A stretch of DNA of 64,000 nt, taken from assembly GCF_000512585.2 (NCBI RefSeq), contig NC_089244.1:930001-994000 (forward strand), written 5' to 3'. This document shows positions 46,617 through 57,455 of the stretch, piece after piece. The notes below the pieces were generated by a model that ran no database searches, was not told the origin of the DNA, and worked only from the letters and a program-made list of their open reading frames with translations. A program made the translations under genes and the position numbers. Positions within the stretch are counted from its first letter, which is position 1. Each line of letters begins with the position of its first letter. Source of the DNA: Kwoniella bestiolae CBS 10118. Lineage: Eukaryota; Basidiomycota; Tremellomycetes; Tremellales; Cryptococcaceae.

Positions 46617-48919
46617 ATGGCTGCAAACCCACAATTCCTCAAATACGTGGACGATCACCAAGATGATTACATCAAGAGGTTATCTGACGCTGTCGCCATT
46701 GCCTCGTAAGTGTCTCTCGACCCAATCGTTCATGAGAAAATGGAGAGAGATTGCTAACAATCGCATATAATTACTCAGAGTGTCCGGTAATTTGAGGTGA
46801 GTTTTCAGCTGAATCAAAGCGTCCACCTTCAAGCTGATCATACAACGCATATGTCATAGCTACGTCAAAGATGTAGAAGCGATGGGTGAATACCTCGTCC
46901 AGCAACTTACCGCCCTCGGAGCTACAGTCGAGAAGAGGGGTATCGGTAAACACACTCTTGAAGGCAAAGAAGTCGACCTCCCCCCAGTGATCATCGGACA
47001 AGTAGGCAATGACCCAAAGAAGGTATGTATAGACCCTTCAATCCTGTCATAGCGGACTTGCACTTCTTGTGTCCTCCTTTGATGGTCGTGCTGATGGCGT
47101 GATCTATCCGTAGAAAACCCTTTTGGTCTATGGTCACTACGATGTACAGCCAGCATTGAAGGAGGATGGATGGCTTTACCCACCTTTCGAACTTACCCCT
47201 GATCCGAAGGGTTCAGGCAAGCTTTACGGAAGAGGTTCAACGGACGATAAAGGTCCTGTATTGGGTTGGATCAACGTACTTGAAGCTCACAAGAACTTGG
47301 GTATCGAACTTCCCGTGAGTACTTCAGCTGCCCAAAGATGAGTTCTCAAGCTGATGAGATCAATTACCTAGGTAAACTTGAAAATGTGTTTCGAAGGTAT
47401 GGAAGAGAACGGTTCAGTTAACCTTGATAAATTCATCGAATCGGAAAAAGACAAATTCTTCTCTGGTGTAGATTGCATGTGTATCTCAGGTTAGTTTTTA
47501 TCCACACTTCAACATCAAATCAGAGTCAAGCTGATTTTATCTGTACAGACAACTACTGGCTCGATACCAAGACACCTTGTCTCACATACGGATTAAGAGG
47601 TATCAACTACTATGAAATCAAGATCAATGGTCCCGACAGGGACTTACACTCTGGTGTATTCGGTGGAACGGTACATGAACCTATGACTGATCTGATCGCT
47701 TTGAGTAAGCTTAAGCTTCAAAATGTTGCAAGGCCAAGGTGACTTATGATTATACAGTGTCTAAGCTTGTCACTCCTACTGGAGAGATCCTCGTCCCAGG
47801 TGTCAAGGAGATGATCGCTCCTTTGACCGATGATGAGAAAGCTAAATTCGAGGCTATCCACTTTGCTATGTCTGATATTCACGGTGCTGTTGGTGGGGAT
47901 GTCACTATCTCAAATGATACTGTCAAGACTGTAAGTCTCTCGTCTGTTCATGAAATTACCTTGATCTGCGGCTGATCGTGGATCTTCTGTAGCTCATGGG
48001 CCGAATGAGTACGTTCGGGCTACACTCTTAGATGATCTGGAGCTGATCGATATTGTAGGAAACCCAAGTTTGTCATTGCACGGTATCGAGGGTGCTTTCT
48101 GTAGGTAACTCACTGTCTAAGTTAGTGTGCTCTCAGCTGATGATCTGTTACAGCCGCTCCCGGATCAAAGACCGTTATCCCTTGCCAAGTCAAGGGTAAA
48201 TTCTCTATCCGACTCGTGCCCAACCTTACCGTCGCTGGTGTGACCGAGCACGTCGTGAAGTACGTAAAGGAGGAATTCGCCAAGCTCGGCTCGAAGAACA
48301 CCTTGGATGTCTACTTGACTCATGGTGGTGAACCTTGGATTGTGAGTATAGGTCGGGTATGCACTTATGAATAAATTGCTGATGAGATTGCTTCATATAG
48401 GCCGACCCTAACGTGAGCTGACGAAGCTGTAGTACTCGGATTCTCGCAGCTGACATCTAATACCATACCACTACAGCACTACTCTTACAGGGCTGCTCAC
48501 AAAGCGACTGAAGCTGTATATGGTCAAACCCCAGATTACACTCGAGAAGGAGGTACGTGCTGGCGAAACAAAGTGGTATTCGAGTCCAGCTCGTTCTGAT
48601 ATCGTTCTCACAGGTTCTATTCCCGTTACCCTCGACTTTGCCAATATCCTCGGTTTGAATGTCCTTCTTCTCCCAGTTGGACGAGGTGATGATGGTAAGC
48701 TAACCGTTTGGAAGCATCATTTGTCGACCATCTAGCTGACATGCGGTGCAGGTGCTCACTCGACTAACGAGAAGATCGATACCAGCAATTACATCAATGT
48801 AAGTCTGATGTCAGGCAATCTTTTGTGTGACAAATCGCTAACATCAGATCTAACTTGACCAGGGTACCAAATTACTCGGTTCATACATGTATGAACTCGC
48901 TGCTATTTCCAAGGATTAG
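46617..48919 (+). CDS. DUG1: Cys-Gly metallodipeptidase Dug1 (M20 family)
   Basis: Fifteen exons, the most in the window, encode 478 aa, the usual length. Three are very small: 46779-46796 (18 nt), 47993-48008 (16 nt) and 48401-48412 (12 nt). Metal and catalytic residues are in LLVYGHYDVQPA (His, catalytic Asp), GRGSTDDKGP (bridging Asp), CFEGMEENGS (Glu base and Glu ligand), ISDNYWLDTKTPCLTYGLRG (Asp) and GAHSTNEKID (His). The dimerisation lid includes DLHSGVFGGTVHEPM and REGGSIPVT. The enzyme cuts Cys-Gly in glutathione breakdown in the cytosol. All exon phases close. Confidence 0.95.
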
Positions 48920-49104
48920 GTGTAGTCAGTCCAGAAGGAGGAATATTGGTAGACTGTTCTTGGATGGCAGAAGTAGTATGATGATAGGTGCTTATGTTAA
49001 CGAAGGAAGATGCAATAAGACAGTGTATATAGTCAATGCATACAACTGAACTATGATATCCCTATACTCTACTCGAGTATATCTTTCCAACCCAAATGTC
49101 GTAT

Positions 49105-50716
49105 CTATCCAAACCCAGCTAAATCTAATGCAGAGATATACTGAGAAGTAGGTTCATTCCCCTCATCGTCCTCATCATCTTCGTCCTCTTCATCTTCCTC
49201 ATCTTCGTCCTCTTCATTCTCATCCTCGTAGTACTCATCATCGTCATCTTGATAATCACTCAACGGTAATCTACTTTCCTCCTGCAAGTCCTCCTCTGTA
49301 GATGCATACTGGTCCGAGGAAGCTTCCGTCGAAGTGGTATGTGTCTGTTCTCTTGATAATTTCAATGGAGAAGATTGAGTGGAAGATACAGGTATGGGGA
49401 TCGAGGGGGGTTGACCCTGCTTTTGTATCTGACTCTGAGTCTGTTGGGATTGTCTTTCAGAGATGGAATGGAAAGAGACTGTCCTTCCCAACCCTGCCTT
49501 ACCGACATCCCCCTCAACCGGGGCCTTACGTCCGTCGTCCTGCGATGATGTATCTCCACTTATACTATTAACTGCCTGGCCTATCATTCCTTCTTTCTCC
49601 TCGGATATACTGGATTGTTGAGGAACCTTATCTCTCCGAGAGTTCACGCGGGAAAGACCAACCATGGGAGAAGCTCCTAATGGTGGAGTCATCATCTGCC
49701 CTGCACCTTGTGCCGATGCCGAGGGATTGGGCGGTGGAGGAGGTAAGATGGGGAAAGTAAGTTTCATGCTTGGGTGTTTCCGGGTAGAGAGGGGATGGGG
49801 GAATGGAAGTCCCCCTTGGGGGGTGGTTGGGGGTACGGTTGAACTGGCTCGATCTCTTGTTTTGGTAGATGAGGATGGGACATTACTTCCGCCGGCGCCG
49901 CCCTGCCCAACTGCTCCGGGACTGGGCCAGAGGAATGAGGGGTAGGGCGGTTGGGGTAGGACGAATGATTCTGGCGAGGTTTGGGAGAGGAAGGATTGGA
50001 TGAAGGGGAGGAGGGGGAGGTCTTGATATTCTGGTTCGAAGCTTTGTGCGGGAGATTAGCTTTCACTATATCCCCTCAGCGAAAGTCTGGCCTCAGAGAG
50101 CATAGGATTGGATCGGACATATCATGCATTATGGTATGATCCCAGGAAAGGTGGGATTATCTCATTGTGATATTTAAGGTACAGGCCACTCACCGGCATA
50201 TCTCATTTATTATACTGTCCATATGCCATCCTTGCAACTTCCTCAAACAGGCTGTGATCAAGGTCGTATGTGATATTCCGTCGATATCTGCTATGTAGAG
50301 TGGATATGATTTGGTATCGAGGATTATCTAACAACGAGGCGATAGTCAGCATCTGCACAAGTATCTTGTTGGAATTACATGCTTAGATGCTGAAGAATGG
50401 AAAACCCCAAACCCACCTTCAACACCTCCAATACCTCATTCTTGCCCATCCCCAATTTCTCTTCCCCCATTTCCTCAGCTTTGATCCATTTCACCTGGAC
50501 CCCCCGTTTCTTACACCATACAATCAGTGGATCATCATCCTTCAGCTGCTTCTTTCGCAGTACCACAATGGTCTTGAGGTTCAGTCGTCTGATAAAAGAT
50601 TTATTCCTCGGAGCAGGGATTGACCCCCTATACAGGATTTCGGACGATGAGATACCATCTTTATTGGGTTGATGGGAGGTAGCTGAGATGGAGAAGTGGT
50701 ATGGTGGAGTGAGCAT
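49105..50716 (-). CDS. Siw14/OCA-type atypical phosphatase, apparently catalytically dead
   Basis: Three exons, 50716-50417, 50327-50194 and 50041-49105, encode 456 aa. The first 180 residues follow the PFA-DSP fold: ILYRGSIPAPRNKSFIRRLN, LKTIVVLRKKQLKDDDP, VKWIKAEEMGEEKLG and LITACLRKLQGWHMDSIINE. Where active members have HC-x5-R, this protein reads PLYIADIDGISHTTL, so the nucleophilic Cys and the Arg are both missing. A disordered tail of 275 residues has Pro-rich and Gln-rich parts and ends with a long Asp/Glu run before SQYISALDLAGFG. Yeast OCA proteins act together in inositol pyrophosphate-linked signalling, and some are thought to be scaffolds. The role here is inferred from the family only. 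Confidence 0.83.
49165..49250. repeat. imperfect CTTCGTCCT/CATCTTC repeat coding for an acidic run
   Basis: Repeated tcatcttcgtcctcttc-like units on the plus strand encode, on the minus strand, an Asp/Glu run of more than 25 residues in the phosphatase-like protein. Such tracts readily change length. Confidence 0.6.
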
Positions 50717-51243
50717 TTGCTATATCATATTTCCTGGGTCGTCCTGTGTATGCAATTGCTCCTCTGTACTCTACTCGGATGACTGTGATGGGAATACTCG
50801 AGTGTGATATGTAGTCCGAGAGATGGCTTTGGATGGTCCGAAATGGAATGGAATACTAGTGATGAGAGTAGGAGGAATAATGATCAAATGCCGCTGCGTC
50901 GTCATCTATTTGAGTTATTACGAGAGATTTTTTGTTCCCATTTCTGGTGGTAGTTGTCGTTCTTTCCCTTTCATATAATACAAACATTCCTCCCCTTGCT
51001 TATTATTCTGTCTCCTCCATATTATCACTTGCATTCTTCATCCTTCTTCAGCCCGACCAGCTTGCGACCTCGAGGTATGATGTTGTGAAAGCTGGGCGAC
51101 ACACATCCCCGACAACACCAGCAACCAACTAACCCTGAAAATCGAAAGAAACGCAAAGTTGTAAACAAATACCATACAATACTTTACTATTCCCAACACA
51201 TCATCATCGTTCAGCATCCCCTCTTACTTCGACACTAAGCAAG
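50717..51243. other. divergent promoter region
   Basis: These 527 bases separate two divergent genes. No gene is supported. Confidence 0.4.
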
Positions 51244-54200
51244 ATGCCCAAACCAACATTTCTCCAGGCAGTACTAAAGAAACCCACCAGATCATATGCA
51301 GATCCATACCACTCATCACCATGGTCAGACCGGGATCCAGCACAATCATCATCTTACTACACTTCCTCCTCCTCATCAAAATATGACGAGCAGTATAACC
51401 AATACAATCATGCTGGACCTAGTAAACCTCGCTCGAGAGGTCCTTCATCAACCATATCAGCATCGACAATGAGCGATGTCCTACCGAATAACAATATTTC
51501 AATGGGCAGTAGATTCCCTAAACCCGCTAGGAGGGTGGTTAGTAACGTTACTCTGCGAGATGGTCAGTTAATACATGATAGTCCACCTAGATCATCTAGC
51601 TCGGCTGTAGGACCTAGCAGGAAGAAGACTATCAAAGCCTCTGGTATCAATAGGATAGAAGAAGATGGGAGATCGATGTCCAGAGCGGGAACTGTAAAGA
51701 AGAAGAAGAAACCTAAATCGATAGTGGATGAGAATGACTCGATCCTCTCTTCACCCACTTCGACTACTATGTCATTACCCATGCCCCCGCCAATACGTTC
51801 GAGGAATAGCGAGACTTCGTCTTCAGCTCCCTCTTCGCCTGTTCCTCCGTTGTCGCCCGTTACTTCCACTCATTCAGAAGCGATACGGCAGAAGCCCAGT
51901 CGTCCAAATTACTCAAAACCACCATTACCACTGCTCACACCGCCAAGTTCGGAGATGTCTACCCCTAATTGTTCGACACAGCATATGCAGACGATCAGTT
52001 CTTCATCTGAACAAACACCAAAGCTCCAGATAAATCAGGTACAAGCTCCTCAAGTGATTGTGAGAAATGCAGATTCAGACTCAGACGATGAAGTCTTCTA
52101 CACACCCAGAACATCGCTTGAAGATCTTCAACTCCCCACACCGACAACCACCGAGAGCGATAACCTTACGACTCCCAAACCGAGCAATTCATCAATTGCA
52201 CCCCCTTCGTTCAACTTCTTACCTCCTACGCCTGCACCGATACCAGATCCCGCACAATCACCTTTCCATTCCGAGCCTTCGTCTTCAAGCTCTTCTTTAC
52301 ATCCTGACCGACCGTTTGTTTCTCGTCAATCATCGAAAATCGAAATCTCGCCTATTCAAACCAGTATAGAGCCCCAGATACCAAGTGGTGCAGATGAGGA
52401 CGATGACGTGCAGAGTGCATCGGGGCAAGCAGGATCGGACGAGGAGAAGGAACCCGAGAGGCAGGGTAGATTTGATAGACCAAATAATGGTGTATGGTCT
52501 CGTCCTACCTCTGCTATCGGCCGGTCAACACCTCCTTCTTTAGATGGATATGGCTCCAGAGCACCATCTCGTCAATCGACCTCTCGACATGTCTCACGAC
52601 ATTCCTCAGACGAACAATCTCCGGGTATCAGAAGACCCTCCGTTCCTGCTTCCGAAGCTTCCTTTACTTCTGCACCCAATCGACCGGAAGGCAGTATACG
52701 AGGTTCAGGCTCAATAAGTGGGTATGGAAAGGGAGGATGGGCAGCTGCTCACACGGCTCGATCCCGACCCTCTTCACCCGTTATGTTCATGCCTGCTGCG
52801 GGAGACGGGTGGGCCGACTTCCAGCCCCCTCCACCTAGACAATCGAAGTTCACTCCATTACCTTCTGCCTCACTCTCCCCGACATTCGATCGAATCACCG
52901 ATGGCTCGAGGTTACCTGTCTCAGGGCCCAGCTCGCGGGCTAGTCAGAATGATTATAACGGTGGTGGTGGATTGAGACCTTCAAGTAGGGGTGATTCGTC
53001 GCCTAGTGAATACTCGCAATTGTCCGATGGGCTGGAGATGCCAAGTAGATCATATCTCAAGAAAGATCATAGTAGTCATGCTAGTCAGAGTACGACGGTA
53101 TCAGACGGCGGAAGACAACCTCTGAAACCCGAACCTGGAAGTCTAGCATTCCCCATTGCAAGAGTAGGATCACTCAGTATCAGTCACTCGGGCACCTCAC
53201 CCTCTCTGGCTAGACCACCTTCAAGACAGGGATCAGAAACATATCCATCTCGCCCGATGTCACCTTCCATGGACTTCTCCAGACCTACATCGCCAATGAT
53301 GAGCGGCCGACCACCTTCTGTCCTCTCTCAGTCTACATCGCCAATGACGTTCAACCCACCTTCTTTCCTCAATCCGGACTTACTCACGATCTTACCGGAG
53401 ATGACCAACGAGGATTCCGATAGGCTATACAGACCAAGCCGATCAGAAAGTGGGAAAGTCAAAAGAAACTCCATGCAGGACTGGGCGTCTCACAATCCTT
53501 CTCGAAGATCCAGTATGTTCAGGGCGAAGAGTGAAGTGGGCCATCATGATGATTATGAAGATGAGAGGGATGTGCCTGAGCTACCTGCTAGGCGGAGTAA
53601 ATCGGTCATCGGGTTTAGGAATCATGATTATACCAAGGATAGGGAGAGGGATAGGAAATGGGAAGGAAGTAGTTATGGCGATGGTGTATTGATGGAATCT
53701 AATGGTAGAGCTCCGGAGAGTGTTGGTGGATATACGTGAGCTAGCTTACCTATTGAAGTGGTGTGACAAGCTAAATATTCTCGTTTGCAGGAATCTGGTA
53801 TTACCCTCCGGAGCGTATAGACCTAACAATCCCGCCAAATCCAACGCTCTGGACTCGCGTATCCTCGGTATGCCACACGCCACTATGGCGTCAATCGTAC
53901 TCACCACTACCTTCTCAAGACATTCTTCCACACCTGCTCATTTGAGAGACCAACTGCCCCCTCTTGTCGATTTCAGCTCGCACCTTAAACCACCTACTAA
54001 AGTTGGCGATTCGCAATTACTTGTACAAGTTTATGCGGTGGCGATCGATCAAGTGGATGTAAGAGCGTTGGATGAAAGGGCGCGATGGGAAGTTGGCAAG
54101 TATGTTCCTGGACGAAGCTTCGTGGGTCGGGCGCTGGTGGTGGGTGCGGATGAGAAGGAGGTCGTTAGGGGAGATTTGGTCATTGGGATACTCGATATTC

Positions 54201-55256
54201 GCAAGGTGAGTAGCACTTCACTTGAATTATTAATTATAGATAGTATGAGCTAATGACGGATGACGCAGAGCGGCGCATTATCCGAATACATAGCAGTAGA
54301 TCGTCGACGAATCTCCAGAGCCCCCTTCCCAACGCACTTATCACTCGAACAACTCTCTCTCCTCCCCCTCCAAGGAATCGCAGCAGCACGAGCAGTCCGT
54401 ACCCACCTCATCCGAAATTCTCGAGCCCTCATTCTGAATGCCCACGAAGGCGTAGCAGCACTGGTATGTCAAGAAATGTCAAGATCGGGAGTGAACATCA
54501 CAGCTGTCATTCCTGGAGGTGACCAATCGCACGAACATCATAAGCTTTGTATAGAGAATGGTGCGAAGGGGGTTTTGATGGGTAGTCCGGCGGCTGTCAT
54601 GCTCAGTCTGGAGGAGGGGGCGTGGGATTACGTGTTTGATACGGTCGGTGGGGTTAGGGTAGGGGATGCGGCGAGGAGGTTGTTGAGGGATGGTGGAAGG
54701 TGAGTTGGGTTGTCCGTTATACTATATTCCTTTCCTCCCTCTTCTTAACCATCGCCCATCATTCAGTCTCACTCTTTTTGACGTCCTTCTACATCGAATC
54801 TCACTTTTCGAATTCCAGCTTATGGATAAGATACTCTTACTGATTTAAAGTTACTCGTCTAGACTCATATCAACCATGAAATCCGACTCCTCTTCTACCT
54901 CACCAACCACCCCAACCCTAACTTCCCGACCCTCAGGCCTAAAATCACTGAAAGCGGCATTCGGATCCTCCAACTCGCGAAGGAAAGATTCGAAATTCGT
55001 TTCAGTCGAATACCTCCCACCGACAGGATCGGGCGAACCTGAAGTGGATAGTTCCGGAATGGACTACAGAGACATAATGGAGGAACCTTGTGTGGCTATT
55101 TTCAGGCCTGTCTTACACGAGTATATAAATAGGAAAAACTCGATGATGCCCGGTGGGGAAGGGGAGAGGGTGAAGACGGTGGTTAATTTTGAGAAGGGTC
55201 AGGAAGTCTTTAGGAGGGATTGGGAGGGGGTGAGGGCTGTTAGGGTTATTAACTAG
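51244..55256 (+). CDS. fusion of a long disordered region with a quinone-oxidoreductase-like (MDR) domain
   Basis: Four exons, 51244-53735, 53791-54205, 54269-54699 and 54863-55256, encode 1243 aa with closing phases. An acceptor at 54850 is also in frame. Residues 1-830 are Ser/Pro-rich and disordered, with many SRxxS, TSP and RPxSR repeats, like polarity or signalling scaffolds. From about residue 850 a medium-chain reductase domain begins (LLVQVYAVAIDQVDVRALDE, KYVPGRSFVGRALVVGADEK, VRGDLVIGI). It continues through LSEYIAVD, a Rossmann part ALILNAHEGVAALVCQEMSR and WDYVFDTVGG, to DGGRLIST. The usual glycine-rich GAxGGVG turn is replaced by AHEGVAA. No zinc ligands are evident. The last 120 residues are a further extension. 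Catalysis is doubtful. Confidence 0.8.
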
Positions 55257-55485
55257 ATACGACTTGTAGCGTTTATCAGCACAATATGTTACGATCTACT
55301 GGATTGAACCTTGTTCCTTTGATATACAAGCGTATCCTGCGGTGTCTTTCAGCGTTCTTGGTTCTTGTTGATAAGAGTATCGGTCTGCATGGATCGATCT
55401 GTAGACTAGCATGTTTACAATTACCATGAATGGACAGAAATAGTCACCAATTATACTAGTACAAGTTATAAGAGATCACATGAAG

Positions 55486-57074
55486 TTACCTTCCAAAGGT
55501 CCCATAATCTCCCATCTCCTCCCTCCCTTCACCTTCCCCCTCCCCTGTCCGCTGACCGAACCAACTGGCCACCCCCGATCCACCCGGACTACTCCCCCAG
55601 CTTCCCACTCCAGCTACAGCCCCAGCGCCACCCAGAAACCTCGCACTCCTACTTCTCCTAATAATCGGACCGACAATCGGCGAATTCTCTAACCCCCCAA
55701 GATGAACATTGATATTGAGACTGGTCGATCGGGGTAAAGGGTGAGTGGAGAGAGGTGGTGGGAGGTCGATGATGGATGATGAGGATATTGAGGAGAGGGA
55801 GTCTGCATCGTCTTCCCCATCGTCGATTTCGTCTTGATCAAAGTGGGGAGAAGGGTCTTCTAGGTCGTCTAGTTGGATTGTGTGGTGTCGATCAAGTGGT
55901 GAGTAGACTTCATCCCCTTCTTCTTCTTCTGCTTGGTTGTATTCGTCATCTTCGTCATCTTCGTCATCTTCGTCATCTTCGTATTCTTCGTTGTGGTAGT
56001 GTTCACCATCATGCAGATCGTCATAATGATCCGACAATCTCTCCAAGCTTTTCCTCTCGAGCCTCCCCTGACCAGCACCTCCAACCTCAGCAGAAGAGGT
56101 AAACACATCCCCACTCGCTCCTGACTCTTCGCCTATCCCGACAGCTTGAGATGTCCCACTATCCATATACCCCCGCGCACTTCGGACAGAGCGCAGAGTA
56201 CCTCTCGAAACGTGTCTTTGATGTTTATGAGGGTGGGGATGGAAGCGTACTGATCCGGGAGTATTTCTGGATGATCTGACTCGGATTGACGATGGCGTTT
56301 GAGCGAGGGGGAGTTTGTATGAGTGGTTCGAACTGGAAGTGGAGTGGAAGGGGGGAGGGGATAGTCGGAGAAGGAGGAGGTATGAGAGCTGTTTCGGTAC
56401 GAGGTAGTCAGTACAGTCAATTTTGTTGTGAATAGATCGGAAGGTGTGATAAGAGGGCGGAAAAGAGGGGGACTTACATATTCTATTATCGATAGTATAC
56501 TTGTCTATTCCAATCGAGAATGGATAGATGAATGAAATGTTAGTAAGTCAATTGCCTAGAACATACCAGTACAATAAAATCCGAGATCATACATGAAGAA
56601 CAAGATGAGACTCACCACAACCAAATACCTCCCCTCCCCTCGCTCACCAGAGGCACGCCTCATCAATCCATTACATCCCTCCCAAATCGCATAAATCAAA
56701 GTCATCCCGCATATAAACAATATCAACCCTTTCTTGAACCTCCATCTTTTCGTTGTGCCAATGTACGTCAGTACTCCGATCCTGACTAACGATAGGATAG
56801 TAATAGGATTCGATATATTTGATAGATGATTGGCAGTGTGGTACGTGTCTAATACACAGAGCAGAAGGAGGGGGTATACTCTTGAGAGTCTGTGATGGGT
56901 GCGAGGTATGGAAGGTGTGATGGAGTCGGGGATAGATATGGGTGTTGGGTCTGTTGGAGCTGCTGTTGAGTTTGATGTCGGGATGGAGATGAATGCTGGA
57001 CGAGGGTGTGGGTAGGATCGATTGGCTTCATTCGGGAATGATGTTGAAAGTTCAGGCGAAGTTGAAGGTATCAT
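55486..57074 (-). CDS. multi-pass membrane protein of unknown function
   Basis: Three exons, 57074-56616, 56504-56478 (27 nt) and 56388-55486, encode 462 aa. I do not recognise a family. Four membrane segments are likely: VYPLLLLCVLDTYHTANHL, ITILSLVRIGVLTYI, GLILFICGMTLIYAIWEGC and YLVVTSILSIIEYLSYLLLL. The small exon was chosen because it completes the fourth helix and the intron before it has a perfect CTAAC branch site. A long cytosolic tail follows: basic, then acidic (a DDEDDEDDE tract), ending with Ser/Gly-rich sequence. The arrangement recalls the N-terminal membrane regions of vacuolar or ABC-type transporters, but no transporter motif is present. Confidence 0.68.
55943..55985. repeat. 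9-bp tandem repeat (cttcgtcat)n
   Basis: Four to five copies of cttcgtcat lie in tandem at about 55943-55985. On the minus strand they encode the repeated Asp-Asp-Glu unit of the membrane protein's acidic tail. Copy number is likely to vary between strains. Confidence 0.75.
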
Positions 57075-57455
57075 CTCGTGTTCAATACCATTCTACACAC
57101 CATGATCTACATCTACACGGAAAGTCGTACAAAAGGCAATTACTGGAGTTTCTTCATATAAGATGAGGGAAGAAGACAAGAATAAGATGGATCAATACTC
57201 GAGTGTTGCATTCATTCTCACTCGCACGTTCCCATCTCACCCGGTCCGACCGCGACGCGAATAATTTTCACTTTCAACTTGCAGAGAAACAAAGTAATCT
57301 ATATATACATATCGTAAAGATCGTAACACACCTACAATGCAACCAACTAGAGAATACTGACTAATGCACATGAAAGAACAATGAGATTGAAAGAATGTCC
57401 TGGTAAAGTGAAGGAAAGTAAATTGTCCTGGTGTTATATTACCCCTTCATAGCTA
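57075..57455. other. intergenic region
   Basis: These 381 bases lie between two minus-strand genes and hold the promoter of the membrane protein and the 3' end of the kinesin. No gene is supported. Confidence 0.4.

Noticed and set aside
55933..56124. Hydrophobic VFVIFVIFVIF frame on the plus strand
   Set aside because: It is the antisense shadow of the 9-bp repeat that encodes an acidic tract.
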